Source: Ophthalmolycus amberensis
Lineage: Eukaryota; Chordata; Actinopteri; Perciformes; Zoarcidae
NCBI GenBank assembly: GCA_024529925.1
Contig: JAFEUB010000911.1
Location: 427,001 to 491,000, forward strand
Length of the DNA stretch: 64,000 nucleotides
Direction of reading: 5' to 3'
Shown here: positions 1-10,507 of the stretch, in pieces
Numbering within the stretch: position 1 is the stretch's first letter
Layout: each line of letters begins with the position of its first letter
Made by a program: the position numbers and the translations under genes
Notes under the pieces: generated by a model
The model's database searches: none
Told to the model about the DNA's origin: nothing
What the model saw: only the letters and a program-made list of their open reading frames with translations

Positions 1-320
1 GCACTTATTGTTTTGTTTTGTTTGTTGGTTAAATATTAGTTAATGTTGACTGTTGAAACAGTGACAAAATGTCTTTCAAAATTTACAGTGTTGGCTTTCC
101 ATTATTAGCACAATGGTTCGTACATTTAACCGTGACAAAATGTATTTCTTTTTACTAATAGTACCTGCAAAAACTGCAGTGTTAGCTTTTATATATTATA
201 GTGTATTTCCATTAACAGCACAATGGTTAGTGTATTTAACCTTGACAAAATGTTTTGTTTTTTTTACAAATAATGAATGCACGCAGCATTGATCGGGCCC
301 TCGCACCTTCCCGCGTACAT

Positions 321-554
321 AAGTTTAAGTTTATTGTCATATACATTTACACATATACGAAATTTGTCCTCTGCATTTAACCCATCCCTAGCTTATTGGG
401 AGCAGTGGGCAGCTGAGAGGCGCCCGGGGAGCAGTTAGGGGTTTAGTGTCCTGCTCAGGGACACTTCGGCATAGGACACGTAGCAGCCAAGGATCGAACC
501 GCCGACCTTGCGGTTGCCGGACGACCCTCTCTACCCAGTGAGCCACGGCTGCCT
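321..554 (-). mobile_element. tRNA-derived SINE, minus strand
   Basis: Read on the minus strand, the head has a Pol III A box (TGGCTCACTGG, 545-535) and a B box (GGTTCGATCC, 500-491) at tRNA-like spacing. A body with GAGCAGGACACTAAACCCC and TGCTCCCCGGGCGC follows, then GGGTTAAATGCAGAGGAC and a tail ending CAATAAACTTAAACTTA. This arrangement is a common fish SINE. The tRNA part does not fold as an intact tRNA, so it is not a tRNA gene. Confidence 0.75.
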
Positions 555-1198
555 CACTTTGCACATATTTATATAAGATGAGTCTTTTTTTTCTGGTGGT
601 GTGTCCACGAACCCTTTTAATAAGTTCAATGTTTGGACCGCTGTATTGATAGAATCCTGCTTATGGTTGCCAGTAGGTGGCGCTATGACTATAAGTTAAT
701 ATTGGCATACAGAAGTTCTCCAGACATGACTCTCATCAAGCAAGTCAAGTTTGGGACAGTTTTGACAAAGTACAAACAATAAAGAAATGTACTTATGTTT
801 ATGGTTTTAATATTGCTTCAGCACCCCCTGCTGGTTTAAATTAGTAAATTATGTGATTGTGGTATTATAAATATCTGAGAAAAATTTCTGACATCAGGTA
901 TTACTTTTATTGTCCTTGCCCCGAATTTCTATCATTAAAATCTTAGCAGAATGTAAAGGACATAGATATTCAAACTTTCATACAGAATTAGTGAGGAAAT
1001 ATCAATCAGCCACTGAATACTTTGGGTGATCCTGTAGAAACCTACAGGGCCACAGCAGCTGCGTCACATTTGTTTGTTTTTTAAGGGTTTAGGTATTCTA
1101 GTAGAGACTGATCTGTGGTCAGCCTGGAACTGGTGTAAACCAAACACAGAGCCCGATAGCTGACAACCAGCCAGCAGCCAAAGTGAATATTCACTTAC
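555..1198. other. Unassigned upstream DNA
   Basis: AT-leaning sequence with short open frames only. I looked on the minus strand for the next exons of the HECT-like remnant and found none with both splice sites and a matching reading frame. Confidence 0.5.
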
Positions 1199-1285
1199 CA
1201 AAATTCATCTCAAAACCATACTGAAGTTTGGACATGATGCTTGCAAAGAGATGGCGAGTCACGCCATCACCAATTGCTGGATCTC
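1199..1285 (-). pseudogene. HECT-like exon within the remnant
   Basis: An 87-nt block open throughout, with a TTTTTCAG acceptor and a consensus GTAAGT donor on the minus strand. The peptide begins DPAIGDGVTRHLFASIM and ends in an aromatic/Asn-rich stretch. The DGVTR..F pattern resembles the N-terminal part of HECT domains (GGV.REFF). This is the best preserved piece of the locus. It could be a working exon if the rest of the gene lies beyond the window start. Confidence 0.5.
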
Positions 1286-2229
1286 CTGAAAAAGCAAAAT
1301 ACACAGTACAGACATCAGTTTAATGAATATATGACCATTGTTATCTTTAGTTTTGCGTGTGTAACCAATTTACCCTCGAGTGTGCATGTCAAGGGGCAAG
1401 CCCACTCAGCATCAGCCCTCTTATAAAAAGAAAGGACTGTCCTCTGCACGATCCATGGTAAGATAGAATGATTTTCCAGTTGCATGCTGGCTTAAAATGT
1501 CTTCTTTGAATCTCTTTGCTGCCTCACTGGGATTTGAAAGAATTTTCCAATCTAAAAAAAGTTTTTAAATTATTCCAATTAATACTGGATGAATTGATAT
1601 GTAGAGAGTAACAATGTATTGCAATAAATGATCTAATGTTTAAATGATGTAACACACCTGGGAAGCCTCTCTCCTCAGAGGGATCTAGGTCAACTATCTC
1701 AGGAGCAGCCACATGTCCCTGAGGTGCAGTAGTTTGTGCTGCTGGCCCTTGTTGTCTCACTTCCCTGTAGTCTTGTCAACATGCTCACAAATCTACCTTC
1801 ACTTCGGGAGGCACTTTCTGTGGTCACCACAGTTTCTACCTCTCTGTGATGGTCTTGGGTAAAGAGAAGCATGTTTTGTTATTGGGGCCAGTATATTTTA
1901 TATTACATTACACATTCACAAAACTAGAAAAGAATGGTCATATGAATAGAATAGAATAAATCCATTCAAATTCAACTTTCCCTCAAGACCAATATTCAGG
2001 ATCATCCACATTCAAAATGCTTTACATCTTTTGGCAGACTCCAGAGCCTAATGCTTAATGTCTGATGTACGACTACTTGAGTGCTTGACAAACGTGACGT
2101 TTTAGTTCTGTAGAGCGATACCTCACGCATTCATCACTGTGAGCCTTGATTCTTGTCAAAGGGAACTCCTCTCCACACGTCACACATTTCTGAAGTGGTC
2201 CAACTAGCTCATTAACTGCATTGACATGT
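1199..2229 (-). pseudogene. Remnant of a zinc-finger/HECT-like E3 ligase gene (G2E3-like fish family)
   Basis: Four exon-like blocks lie in order on the minus strand. Block 1 (2229-2122) follows a TTTACAG acceptor, encodes a C2HC finger (CVTCGEEFP...HSDEC) and ends AG|GTATCG. Block 2 (1843-1658) follows a pyrimidine tract and CAG and ends CCCAG|GTGTG; it is open in two frames with a switch near 1765-1790, suggesting a frameshift. Block 3 starts at 1551 after T-rich AG, encodes DWKILSNPSEAAKRFKEDIL and HATGKSFYLTMDRAED, then runs to TAA at 1421 without a clear donor. Block 4 (1285-1199) has perfect sites (TTTTTCAG, GTAAGT) and encodes DGVTRHLFASIMSKLQYGF, like the start of a HECT domain. Phases of blocks 1-3 agree. 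A piece between blocks 3 and 4 and all later HECT exons, including the catalytic Cys, are not seen. The family assignment comes from recognition and is moderate. Confidence 0.55.
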
Positions 2230-2949
2230 CTGTAAACAAGATCATTTTAAAATGTAACACAAGCTATACTTATGTAAATGTTCATACTCTGCCATTTTCA
2301 TTTTGGAACACCAATTTAAAAGTGAGGATTTACGTTATAAATGTGTTTACGGTAAATAACTTTATAAACAGCAACACAGCTATACTGTGAAGGTAAATAG
2401 AGTTTTTCTCAGTAAAAAACACAGTACAACTGTATGATACATTACTGCATTTTATTGAAAAATGCAACTTAACGGTAAATTACCATAAAAATGTACCATA
2501 AAAAATATAGTGACAATGTGTAAGACATCACGGTCCAAAAATACGGTACAACGTAGAACGTAATACAATTGGTTGGCATAGATTTCAGTCAACTTCTGAT
2601 TATTGTAAATTACAAAGGAAATATCAAATAAAGCATATTGTAAATCAAGGTACAGACCATCATTGATAAACCTTAAGAAACTAACATTCTCTGTGAAAAA
2701 CAGGTTGAACGGATACAATATCTTGTACAATATACTCATAAAGCAGTGTTGAGATCTTGAAGAAACAGCATGTGTCCATATGTATGAAGGATAACCATGA
2801 ATAAACATGAAAAGATGAGCCAGTTGCCCTGAGTTGATCAAGAGTAATGAATCACTGAGTCCAGACTTGACTGAAGAGGGCACTCAACATGGTATAAGTT
2901 AGAGCAGGGGTCCGAAACATTACAATAATATCTAACTCGCGCTATTTAG

Positions 2950-2988
<39 letters not shown>

Positions 2989-3004
2989 TATATATTATAT
3001 ATAC
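2230..3004. other. Unassigned AT-rich DNA with (AT)n tract
   Basis: No gene is supported. A 143-codon minus-strand frame at 2452-2883 lacks domain-like composition. A pure TA/AT dinucleotide run occupies about 2956-2985 and ends against the hAT-like terminus at 3005. Confidence 0.5.
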
Positions 3005-3530
3005 AGTGGCGGCTGGTCAATAGAGGGCCATGGGGCATGGCCCCACCATGAGCCACACAAAAAAAAATAAAAAATTATAATAATCATAAATTATACAAAT
3101 TGTCAATATTTGTGTTTTTGAACTATGGAATGTACCCAGTAATGTGTGTAAAATATGATATCTGCGCAAAATATATGCTTTTCCTGCTCGTCCTCTCTGC
3201 CTGTGTGCATGACACTCTGAGAACGCGCAGCTGGGGGGGCCTGATCGTTTTGGCCCAAAAGAGGCGGGTCTATGAAGCAGTTTAGCCAATTGCTGATTCA
3301 AGATATAAATGAGTGACATACAATTTAGCCAATCAGCACCCTCAAATAGATTCAGCTGTGGGTCAGAACGATCAGGCCCCCCTCGCTGCGCGTTCTCGTC
3401 AGGAGAAGTCTCTACAGGCGCCCGCGCCAGCGCGAGCACTACTCCTCCAACCCCCGTTTGAGAGGAGAACTTTGGCGGAGATTCTGCAGCCAAAGAGCTG
3501 ATATCAGATCAGCCTGACCTCACAATCAGA
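3005..3530. mobile_element. hAT-type element fragment with internal inverted repeat
   Basis: The segment begins CAGTGGCGGCTGGTCA, a terminal sequence seen in fish hAT transposons, followed by a GGGGCATGGCCCC palindrome. About 200 bp in, AGAACGCGCAGC..GGGGGGCCTGATCG (3219-3247) recurs inverted at 3368-3398. The right end is not clear; the sequence fades into unassigned DNA before the nrn1l promoter. No transposase reading frame is present. Confidence 0.5.
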
Positions 3531-4009
3531 CAGCAGACTACATGCGAAGCTTCACTACTTCGTACAAGTCAGTCAATCAACTTCCTTTCTTCCTAAAAGT
3601 ACGCTGATTACTTCGACATACCATACGTATCCACAGGTTATCCACAACTTAATCCACGTAGATCGTTTCATAACACATTTCCTAACACGGTCGGAAAACT
3701 GTGCGGCTCCATACTGCCTCAGATATTACTCACCACTGTCAGTAACTGTCACAGTGTCCTTAAAGTGACAGTTGTCTGTCACTTACATGTATTTCTTACT
3801 ATAACAAATTATAACGACATCCTTGTAACATTCAAAGTAGAAACAGAAGTGATTACAGTTAAACATGTAAATACAAGTGAATATTTAACATCACATTGAA
3901 TTTGGCTCCTACAGATGTTAAATTAACAGTGAAAACTCATCATAGCTTCATTTAACGTTGACCGTTCAAGAAAGCTTTTACTCTCCTCTCCGACTGTAAT
4001 AAACCATGT
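3531..4009. other. nrn1l upstream flank
   Basis: No open frame or transposon terminus recognised. It contains several short AACA/TGTCAC words and could hold distal promoter sequence, but nothing specific can be named. Confidence 0.4.
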
Positions 4010-4272
4010 AGCATCCTCATTCCTCCTCCTCCTCTCCGGCGCGGACGCGCCCTCCCCTCCTTCACTGGAGCGGATGAGCGCGCCGTGGATACGCTCACAC
4101 CGGAGTACAGAGCTGCACCAGGACGGGGACAGCTCTCTTCTCGAGGAGCAGCGGGACAGCGTGGGCTCAGTCGTGTCTTTTGGAAGAACAACTTCGTGTT
4201 TTTTTTTTTTTTCCTTCTCCCGGTTCCACCCTGAAACTTGTGAAGGGCGGAGGGACGACTTGTCGGGTCAGC
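4010..4272 (+). promoter_or_regulatory. nrn1l: GC/CpG-rich 5' flank and 5' UTR of nrn1l
   Basis: The stretch before the ATG is much richer in G+C and CpG than its surroundings: clustered CCTCC, GGCGCGGACGCGCCC and similar words at about 4021-4090. It also has a T run at about 4199-4211. I see no convincing TATA box, which fits a CpG-island promoter. The start of transcription cannot be placed from sequence, so this entry mixes probable core promoter and 5' UTR. Confidence 0.5.
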
Positions 4273-4330
4273 ATGGCAACTCTGATGAACTCTGCGTGCC
4301 TCCTCCTCTTGCCTGTTGCTCTGCTAATGA
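4273..4330 (+). CDS. nrn1l: nrn1l coding exon 1 (signal peptide)
   Basis: The ATG has a strong Kozak context, with A at -3 and G at +4. The exon encodes MATLMNSACLLLLPVALLM plus the first base of the next codon, so it carries most of the signal peptide. It ends in A followed by a perfect GTAAGT donor at 4331. Reading on past the donor hits a TAG almost at once, which supports splicing here. The phase 1 end joins the TG at the start of exon 2 to give a Met codon. Confidence 0.85.
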
Positions 4331-7300
4331 GTAAGTAGTATTCCAGTAGTATTGTTTCTGTTGCAACTTTGTATTTCTGAACCACGCACAGCAACGTCCA
4401 CTGCAGTGCCGGGAAGGTTCGGATGAGTTCTGGCTGCGAGTCGCTGTGCGCAAAAGGATGACATGGATGCAGGTCTTTAGCAGCTGTTTAGATAGAGTCT
4501 TGTAATATACCCCACCGGTCTTCGAGACTAACTCTGCCCTGTATTCACATGCAAGTTATAGAGGGTCCCGTATCTTCTTCCCGGGTTAATCTCCATGTGC
4601 TGCTGCTGCTGCAGGGGAGATCCGATCAGCTCAGGAGGAGATCATGAATAATAGCCTAAAGGTTGTTGCGTGAGAGTGTAATATGATATTTCACCGGAGC
4701 CTTTAACACCTTTGCGCAGTGAGGTAACTTGTATTGTATAGTGCAGCAGTGGTGGATTCATTCATGTGAAATCGGTAGATGATGGGAGCCTTTTTATGTC
4801 GCTGGTGGTGGAGGTTTCCCCACCTCCTCCCACCTTGCAGTTGAACTCCATGAAATCGTTTATTAAAGTGAAGCGTGTTACATTTAAAGGTCTCACTCCA
4901 GCTATTTTATACTGCTCTTCCTTAAAGTTGCAGGGCTTTACAAGGGACGGATGAAAAAAAAGAGTACATTGCAGCAGTCAGAGGTCGAGATGCCTTGACT
5001 TTAAGTCACTATAAAATGGACACGGGATCCTACATTTCCCATAATGCAACTCGATAGCACCTGTGCGGCCTTGTGCTACATGTACAACATGCCAACGGTG
5101 TGTAACGAAGACTCAAGCTGAGGTAACCCCGGTTACATCACTATGACATCATCAGGGTTGTTCTTCAATCTTCACTCCCTCAAAAGCCACAGAAGACGTC
5201 CCACGACTCTTTTTCAGGCTACGCAGTGCTCCTCGCGACGAGTCAGCTGAACCTGTTGTGTGAAATTGGTGGGGCGGCCCTTTAAATGCACAAAAATACT
5301 GAATTGGTGATCTGAAACCACATCGAATGCACTTTAAAAAAGCATTATATGTTACAAAGCATCATCCGTATTGTCATTATTGATCATAATCAACAGCGTC
5401 ATTGATCATCCACCCAGGCTGCTGCGGATGTCAGAGCAATGTGGATGAGGGGGTGGATGGGTCGTGGAGCTCCCATGGGAGAGTGACACCGTGGGGGGAG
5501 AGGAGAAGAAGGAAAAAAAAAAGTTGATGGAGATAAATGAGTGATTCGCATCTGTCCCCCTCCTCTCGCTCAGCAGAGTCTCTGGAGACTCCGCTCAGCA
5601 TCTGAACCTGACCGGGAAACACTGCTCTGTGGTCTCATTCACTCACTGTGTCGTTCAGTCACTAAACTACTAAAGCATAAATGGGCTCAGATTAAAACTA
5701 GCCTATAATTAGGACTGGTATTTATAGCTGCCTTTGATCAATAGGGATCTTAGCAACACAGAGCGCCTGTGTGTCACACAGTGTAGAAAGTATTTCTAGT
5801 GTATCTTGAATGTCTGTACTCAGTCCCGTGGGAGGAATTTCACCATATGTATACAATTTCTGCAAATGTTGCAAAAAACCACAACAAGTTTCTCAAACAG
5901 AAGTGTGAGAACAGTTAATCTGCTCAGCAGCTTCAAGAGGGCTGTTCTTAGGTGTCTCTGGGAATAAAGAAAAAGAAGGAAACATCTAAAAGAGGCTCAG
6001 GTGTGAATAATTAAGCCAATGATGACTGAATTCCATTCAGCTTTGTCGGTTTCAGGGTTCTGGTGTTGTGCATGCTGGCTCGCTCTGTCATGGCTCACTG
6101 GGCCACTTGAGTAGAAACAGTCGTTAATGTTATGAGTAACACCTGTGCTTTTCCTACTATCACCAGTCACAAATGTCTGCAGTGAAGAAGGACTATCGTG
6201 GGACGCTTGCACCATCACTATGAGCATAATGATCCTACCCTGTTGGTAAGGATAGACAACATTCATACTTAGTCTTCTAAACAACACACCAGCAATGAAC
6301 CAGCCATCAAGTCCAACCAGGAGACAAAAATACAATGTGCACAACTAGTTCAATAACACGACCGCCATGCTAGCGACTCTGTAAAGTTGTAGCCTACAGT
6401 AGATAATTGCTGGCAACATGCCAACATGTTCACGGCGACAATGCAAACATTCCAATGTTTACTGTGGTTGCCATCTTCATTTAGCATTTTAGCATGCTAA
6501 ACATTTGCTATTTAGCACTCAACACAAAACTGTTGTGTGACAGTTTGCTGCTATTTCTTGGCCGGGACGTCCCGGAGTCTCCACTGGTTGTCTGCCCTTT
6601 TTACTTTTTACACTTCTTGTTGTACGGATTAAAAGAAAAATATATAACCTTTGGACTGAGCCAGGCTAGCTGTTTCCTCATCTCCAGTCTTTATGCTAAG
6701 CTAAGCTAACTGGTTATTGGCTCCAGCTTCATTTTTACCGTACTGACATGAGAGCGGTATCAATTCATCAAATTCTCAGAAAGAAAGTGTCGAACTATTC
6801 CTTTAAATGTTGGCTAGGACAACGTTCAGGGCGTAAATATAGCATCAAACAACTATTTGCCATGTAAAGATATAGTGGAGAAACGTCCACCTGAGCAGAG
6901 TAGGCTTGCTGTCCCGTGTTGCGTTTTGTAATCTGAGCTCATCTGTGTTGCGTTCACATAGTCTGACCGGCCACACGTGCATTTCAGTGTGTGTTAGCGC
7001 TAGCCCCACTGGCTAGCTGATGGCCGCCGCTCTGCACTACGCTCGTACGGCGTCGTAGAAGCGTAGCGCCCACCCTCGGGTTCCCGCTCAGGTTAACACC
7101 GTTAGCTCTGTCCACACTGTTGCCATTGTTTGCACTGTTAGCAGCGCTAGCTTCTAGCCGCCGCCATGTTGAGGCAATAGATATGCTCTGAATTTTGCAT
7201 TTAGCACCTTTAACGTAATCTCAAAGTGGTAGTAACGAATATGCCTCATTTATTGTTCGAACACAGGGAGCCTGATACGCTGTCTGTCCTCTTCTCTCCA

Positions 7301-7490
7301 GTTGAGTATCACTTCATTGTTTTGTCTCCTCCGTCTCGGCTCAGAAAGCTCCAAGTATCAGGGCCAGAGGGTTTCCCCTGGGTGCACGTCTCCTCTCTGC
7401 GTCATCAGCACCCCAATCATCACATTAAAAGCAGTCCATAGGAGAGAGGCTGAATATATTTAGCTTTTAATTGTTCTCCCCAGGAAACAC

Positions 7491-7526
<36 letters not shown>

Positions 7527-9690
7527 AGTCCCCCGTCAGTGGGTCGACTGCAGCGTTTTATGAAGTGTTTTTCCCCCTTCTTTTTGTGTTAAATGCAGCA
7601 CTTACACACAAAGTGAAAGATTCCTCATTAAAATAGGTTTAAAAGCCTCATGGAAAACTGCCTGTGCTTCCCCTCCTCCTTCCTCCCTCCATTCCTCCGC
7701 AACCGACTCACAGGGATCACAGTCTGAACACACACCGCTGTGTCCAGCACAATGCCCCCCCCCCCCCCCCCCCGCATACTGTTCTTTCCCTTCTTTCTCC
7801 TACTTGCTTCATCCAACTCGTCTTTCCTTCCTCACGTCCAGCGAACCGCATTTCCTCATTTCTCTTACTTCTTGTGTGTCTGTAGTCATTAATATCTCTA
7901 TGCTATCCCTCCATCGCTCCTCTTCTTTGTTTTTTATTCTAAACTTGCACATCTCTCTGCTTCTGCTTCTTTCATCATCTTCTCCTACTCTTTTTTTCCC
8001 TTCTTCTTCCATCCTTCCTTTGTCCTTTTCATTAAGGATTCACAAATAATAATAAATCTGATAGCGGGAGTCCTTCGTCACGTCTCAAATCAAAGTAAAG
8101 CCTCTTAATTTCCAGGATTTTTTCAGTTTTTCTTTTTTAAATAGAAGGATCTTAAGAGATCACATGGAGGAGATTTACATATCTCATGGGCCACACTGGC
8201 TGACATGCGATCACATGTGAGGGAAACATTGCAGCAATTATTACTTTGCACCAAAGGCGGTGCAAAAAAGACATTTAATCATCGTCTCATTCACTTCCAT
8301 TGAAGCCTGCGTGTGTGATGGATGAACTGAAGAACGGGTTTAGTTTCTGTCTGAGCTTCGACTACGCTCACCTATGCTGACATTTGACCTGTAAATTGGC
8401 AACAAAAACAAGACCTGTGGAAAATGTTGATGAAAGTAACAATATGATTGGCAGACTGGCATCGTCGCGATCCATCTTACCGTGAAGATGTAAGCTGCAT
8501 GTCCTGATTTTACAAGCAGAAGCAGGTAGCAGCTGCACAGTCGGTTTGGCCTGATCAATCCTAAAGCTGAACATGAGTCTGCTGAATCGTCGGTGTCGCT
8601 GTGTCACAGTTTTTGCATTGGAGTTCTGCTCACGGAGGACTGAAAGACCGAAGCCAGGTTTTAAAAATAACTTCTGTCTACATTATATGTACATTACACA
8701 ATGCTTAAGTTAAGTTAAAGATTATATTAATACTGTTAATACATTCTGGTTGAAGCTACAGCAAGTGATTATTTTGGCCACTTCGTGAAACAAGCAGAAA
8801 CAAGTTGTGAACAATATCACCTTTTAAGTTGATAAGCTAGAGCAACATTATCATTTTTTTGGATGAGTTATTCCATTTTTCTCTCTCTTTTAACTCGGTT
8901 TTTGGTCTCCACCAACTCCTGAGGTGAAATATCTGCTAAAGTATTGACTGTGTTCATCAGCTATAATTGCTAACTGTGTCTGTCTGACGTTTTGTACTGG
9001 ACAGGTAGTGTACAGTGAGTTTTGTTTTTTAATGAAACAAAGCTAAAAAAACAACCCTATGAGAGCCGTGAGAGTGAACCAAAACAGTTGTTCAGCTAAA
9101 CAAAGAGCTGAAAGTCACTATGAAGCTCTAGAGAAGCTGCAGAATCAGGTGATGGTTCCCTGTAGGTTCATCACTACGAGCCCGTTCATTGTCACGTTGT
9201 TTTCACACTGTCACTTGATTCACTGTTATAAAAAATATTGACTGGAGCTGCTTTAAAGTTGTTACACTTAAAACTGTCATGAAATCAAATCCAATTTGAT
9301 GTTTGACATTTTGTCAGCAATAGCCAATCAATGTATTTACATTATTTCTCTATATGGTCAGTTATATTGGTAGTTGCAGAGTCCGCCATTCCTGTGCTGG
9401 ATTCCAGCAAAATCATTCGAAATTTCCACCTCTTTTTCCTCATCTCCCCGGTCCGGTTTCCTCTCCTCCATCTCTCAGCCTCTCCTATCCTTCCTCCTGG
9501 TCAGACACCTTCTATAACCATTGCTTCCTTCACCTCTTCCTCAGTCTCCCTGTATTCATGCTGTAATTGTTCAGCTCTGCTTTCTAGTTGTAAACCAACA
9601 TGCAGACACACAGTTGGGAAAGTAGTGCCCACACACACACACACACACCTACACACCCCCCCCCCTAATGAACAGACAGAAGGATACATG

Positions 9691-9728
<38 letters not shown>

Positions 9729-10321
9729 CTTAAACCCGTAAAACCCTCCGAGGGCACACTTGAATCTTACACCTACAAACACAGAGACATACACAACAGC
9801 ATATTATGCACACATGTAACACACACGCATATTAGTGTTTGTATCTGCATCTCCTCCTTGATCTCCTCGAGGGAGTGTAAGTGTGTGTGTGTGTGTAAGC
9901 AAAGGGTGACAGTGTGTGTGTGTAGAATGAAGAAAGTATTGGATTAAGACCACTTAAGCTGTGTGTGTGTGTCAAGGTTCCTCTAACAAACACCAAATAC
10001 TGAAGTACCAGCAGAGCATGACTCTCTTCTCCCTATCCACATACTACACTGAGCATGAATATTCATACACACACACACGTACAGTTTAAAGACCCTGTAT
10101 GGTGCACACACACACACACTCACACACACACGCATATATATACTGTAGGAAGGAGTCACTTTCCTCTATTGTAATCAGTCTAATTTAAATCATCTCCCGT
10201 TCTCACGGGGTGGTCTTGTGTGTGCTTATGTGTGTTGGCATGTAGCACCTAAAAACGTTTTAGTCTGAGTGCATGTTTGATATGCTGTATGTGTACATTC
10301 ATTCTCCCTAAACCCCTTTTA

Positions 10322-10368
<47 letters not shown>

Positions 10369-10472
10369 TTCACCCCGCAGTGTGTTCAGAGAGCATATAT
10401 AGGAATGTTACGGCAAGGAGGAGAGGGCTGGGTGTCCAAGGTCAGTGGAGCTCTTGTCTCTTTGTCTGCCTC

Positions 10473-10507
<35 letters not shown>

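Noticed and set aside
491..545. tRNA-like A and B boxes on the minus strand
   Set aside because: Part of a SINE head; the flanking body and tail are those of a retroposon and no intact tRNA cloverleaf is apparent.
2452..2883. 143-codon minus-strand frame near the HECT-like remnant
   Set aside because: Does not continue the phase or composition of the remnant exons, and no splice sites link it to them.
3017..3493. 158-codon minus-strand frame
   Set aside because: Runs through a hAT fragment and its inverted GC-rich arms; the peptide mirrors the inverted repeat and has no domain.
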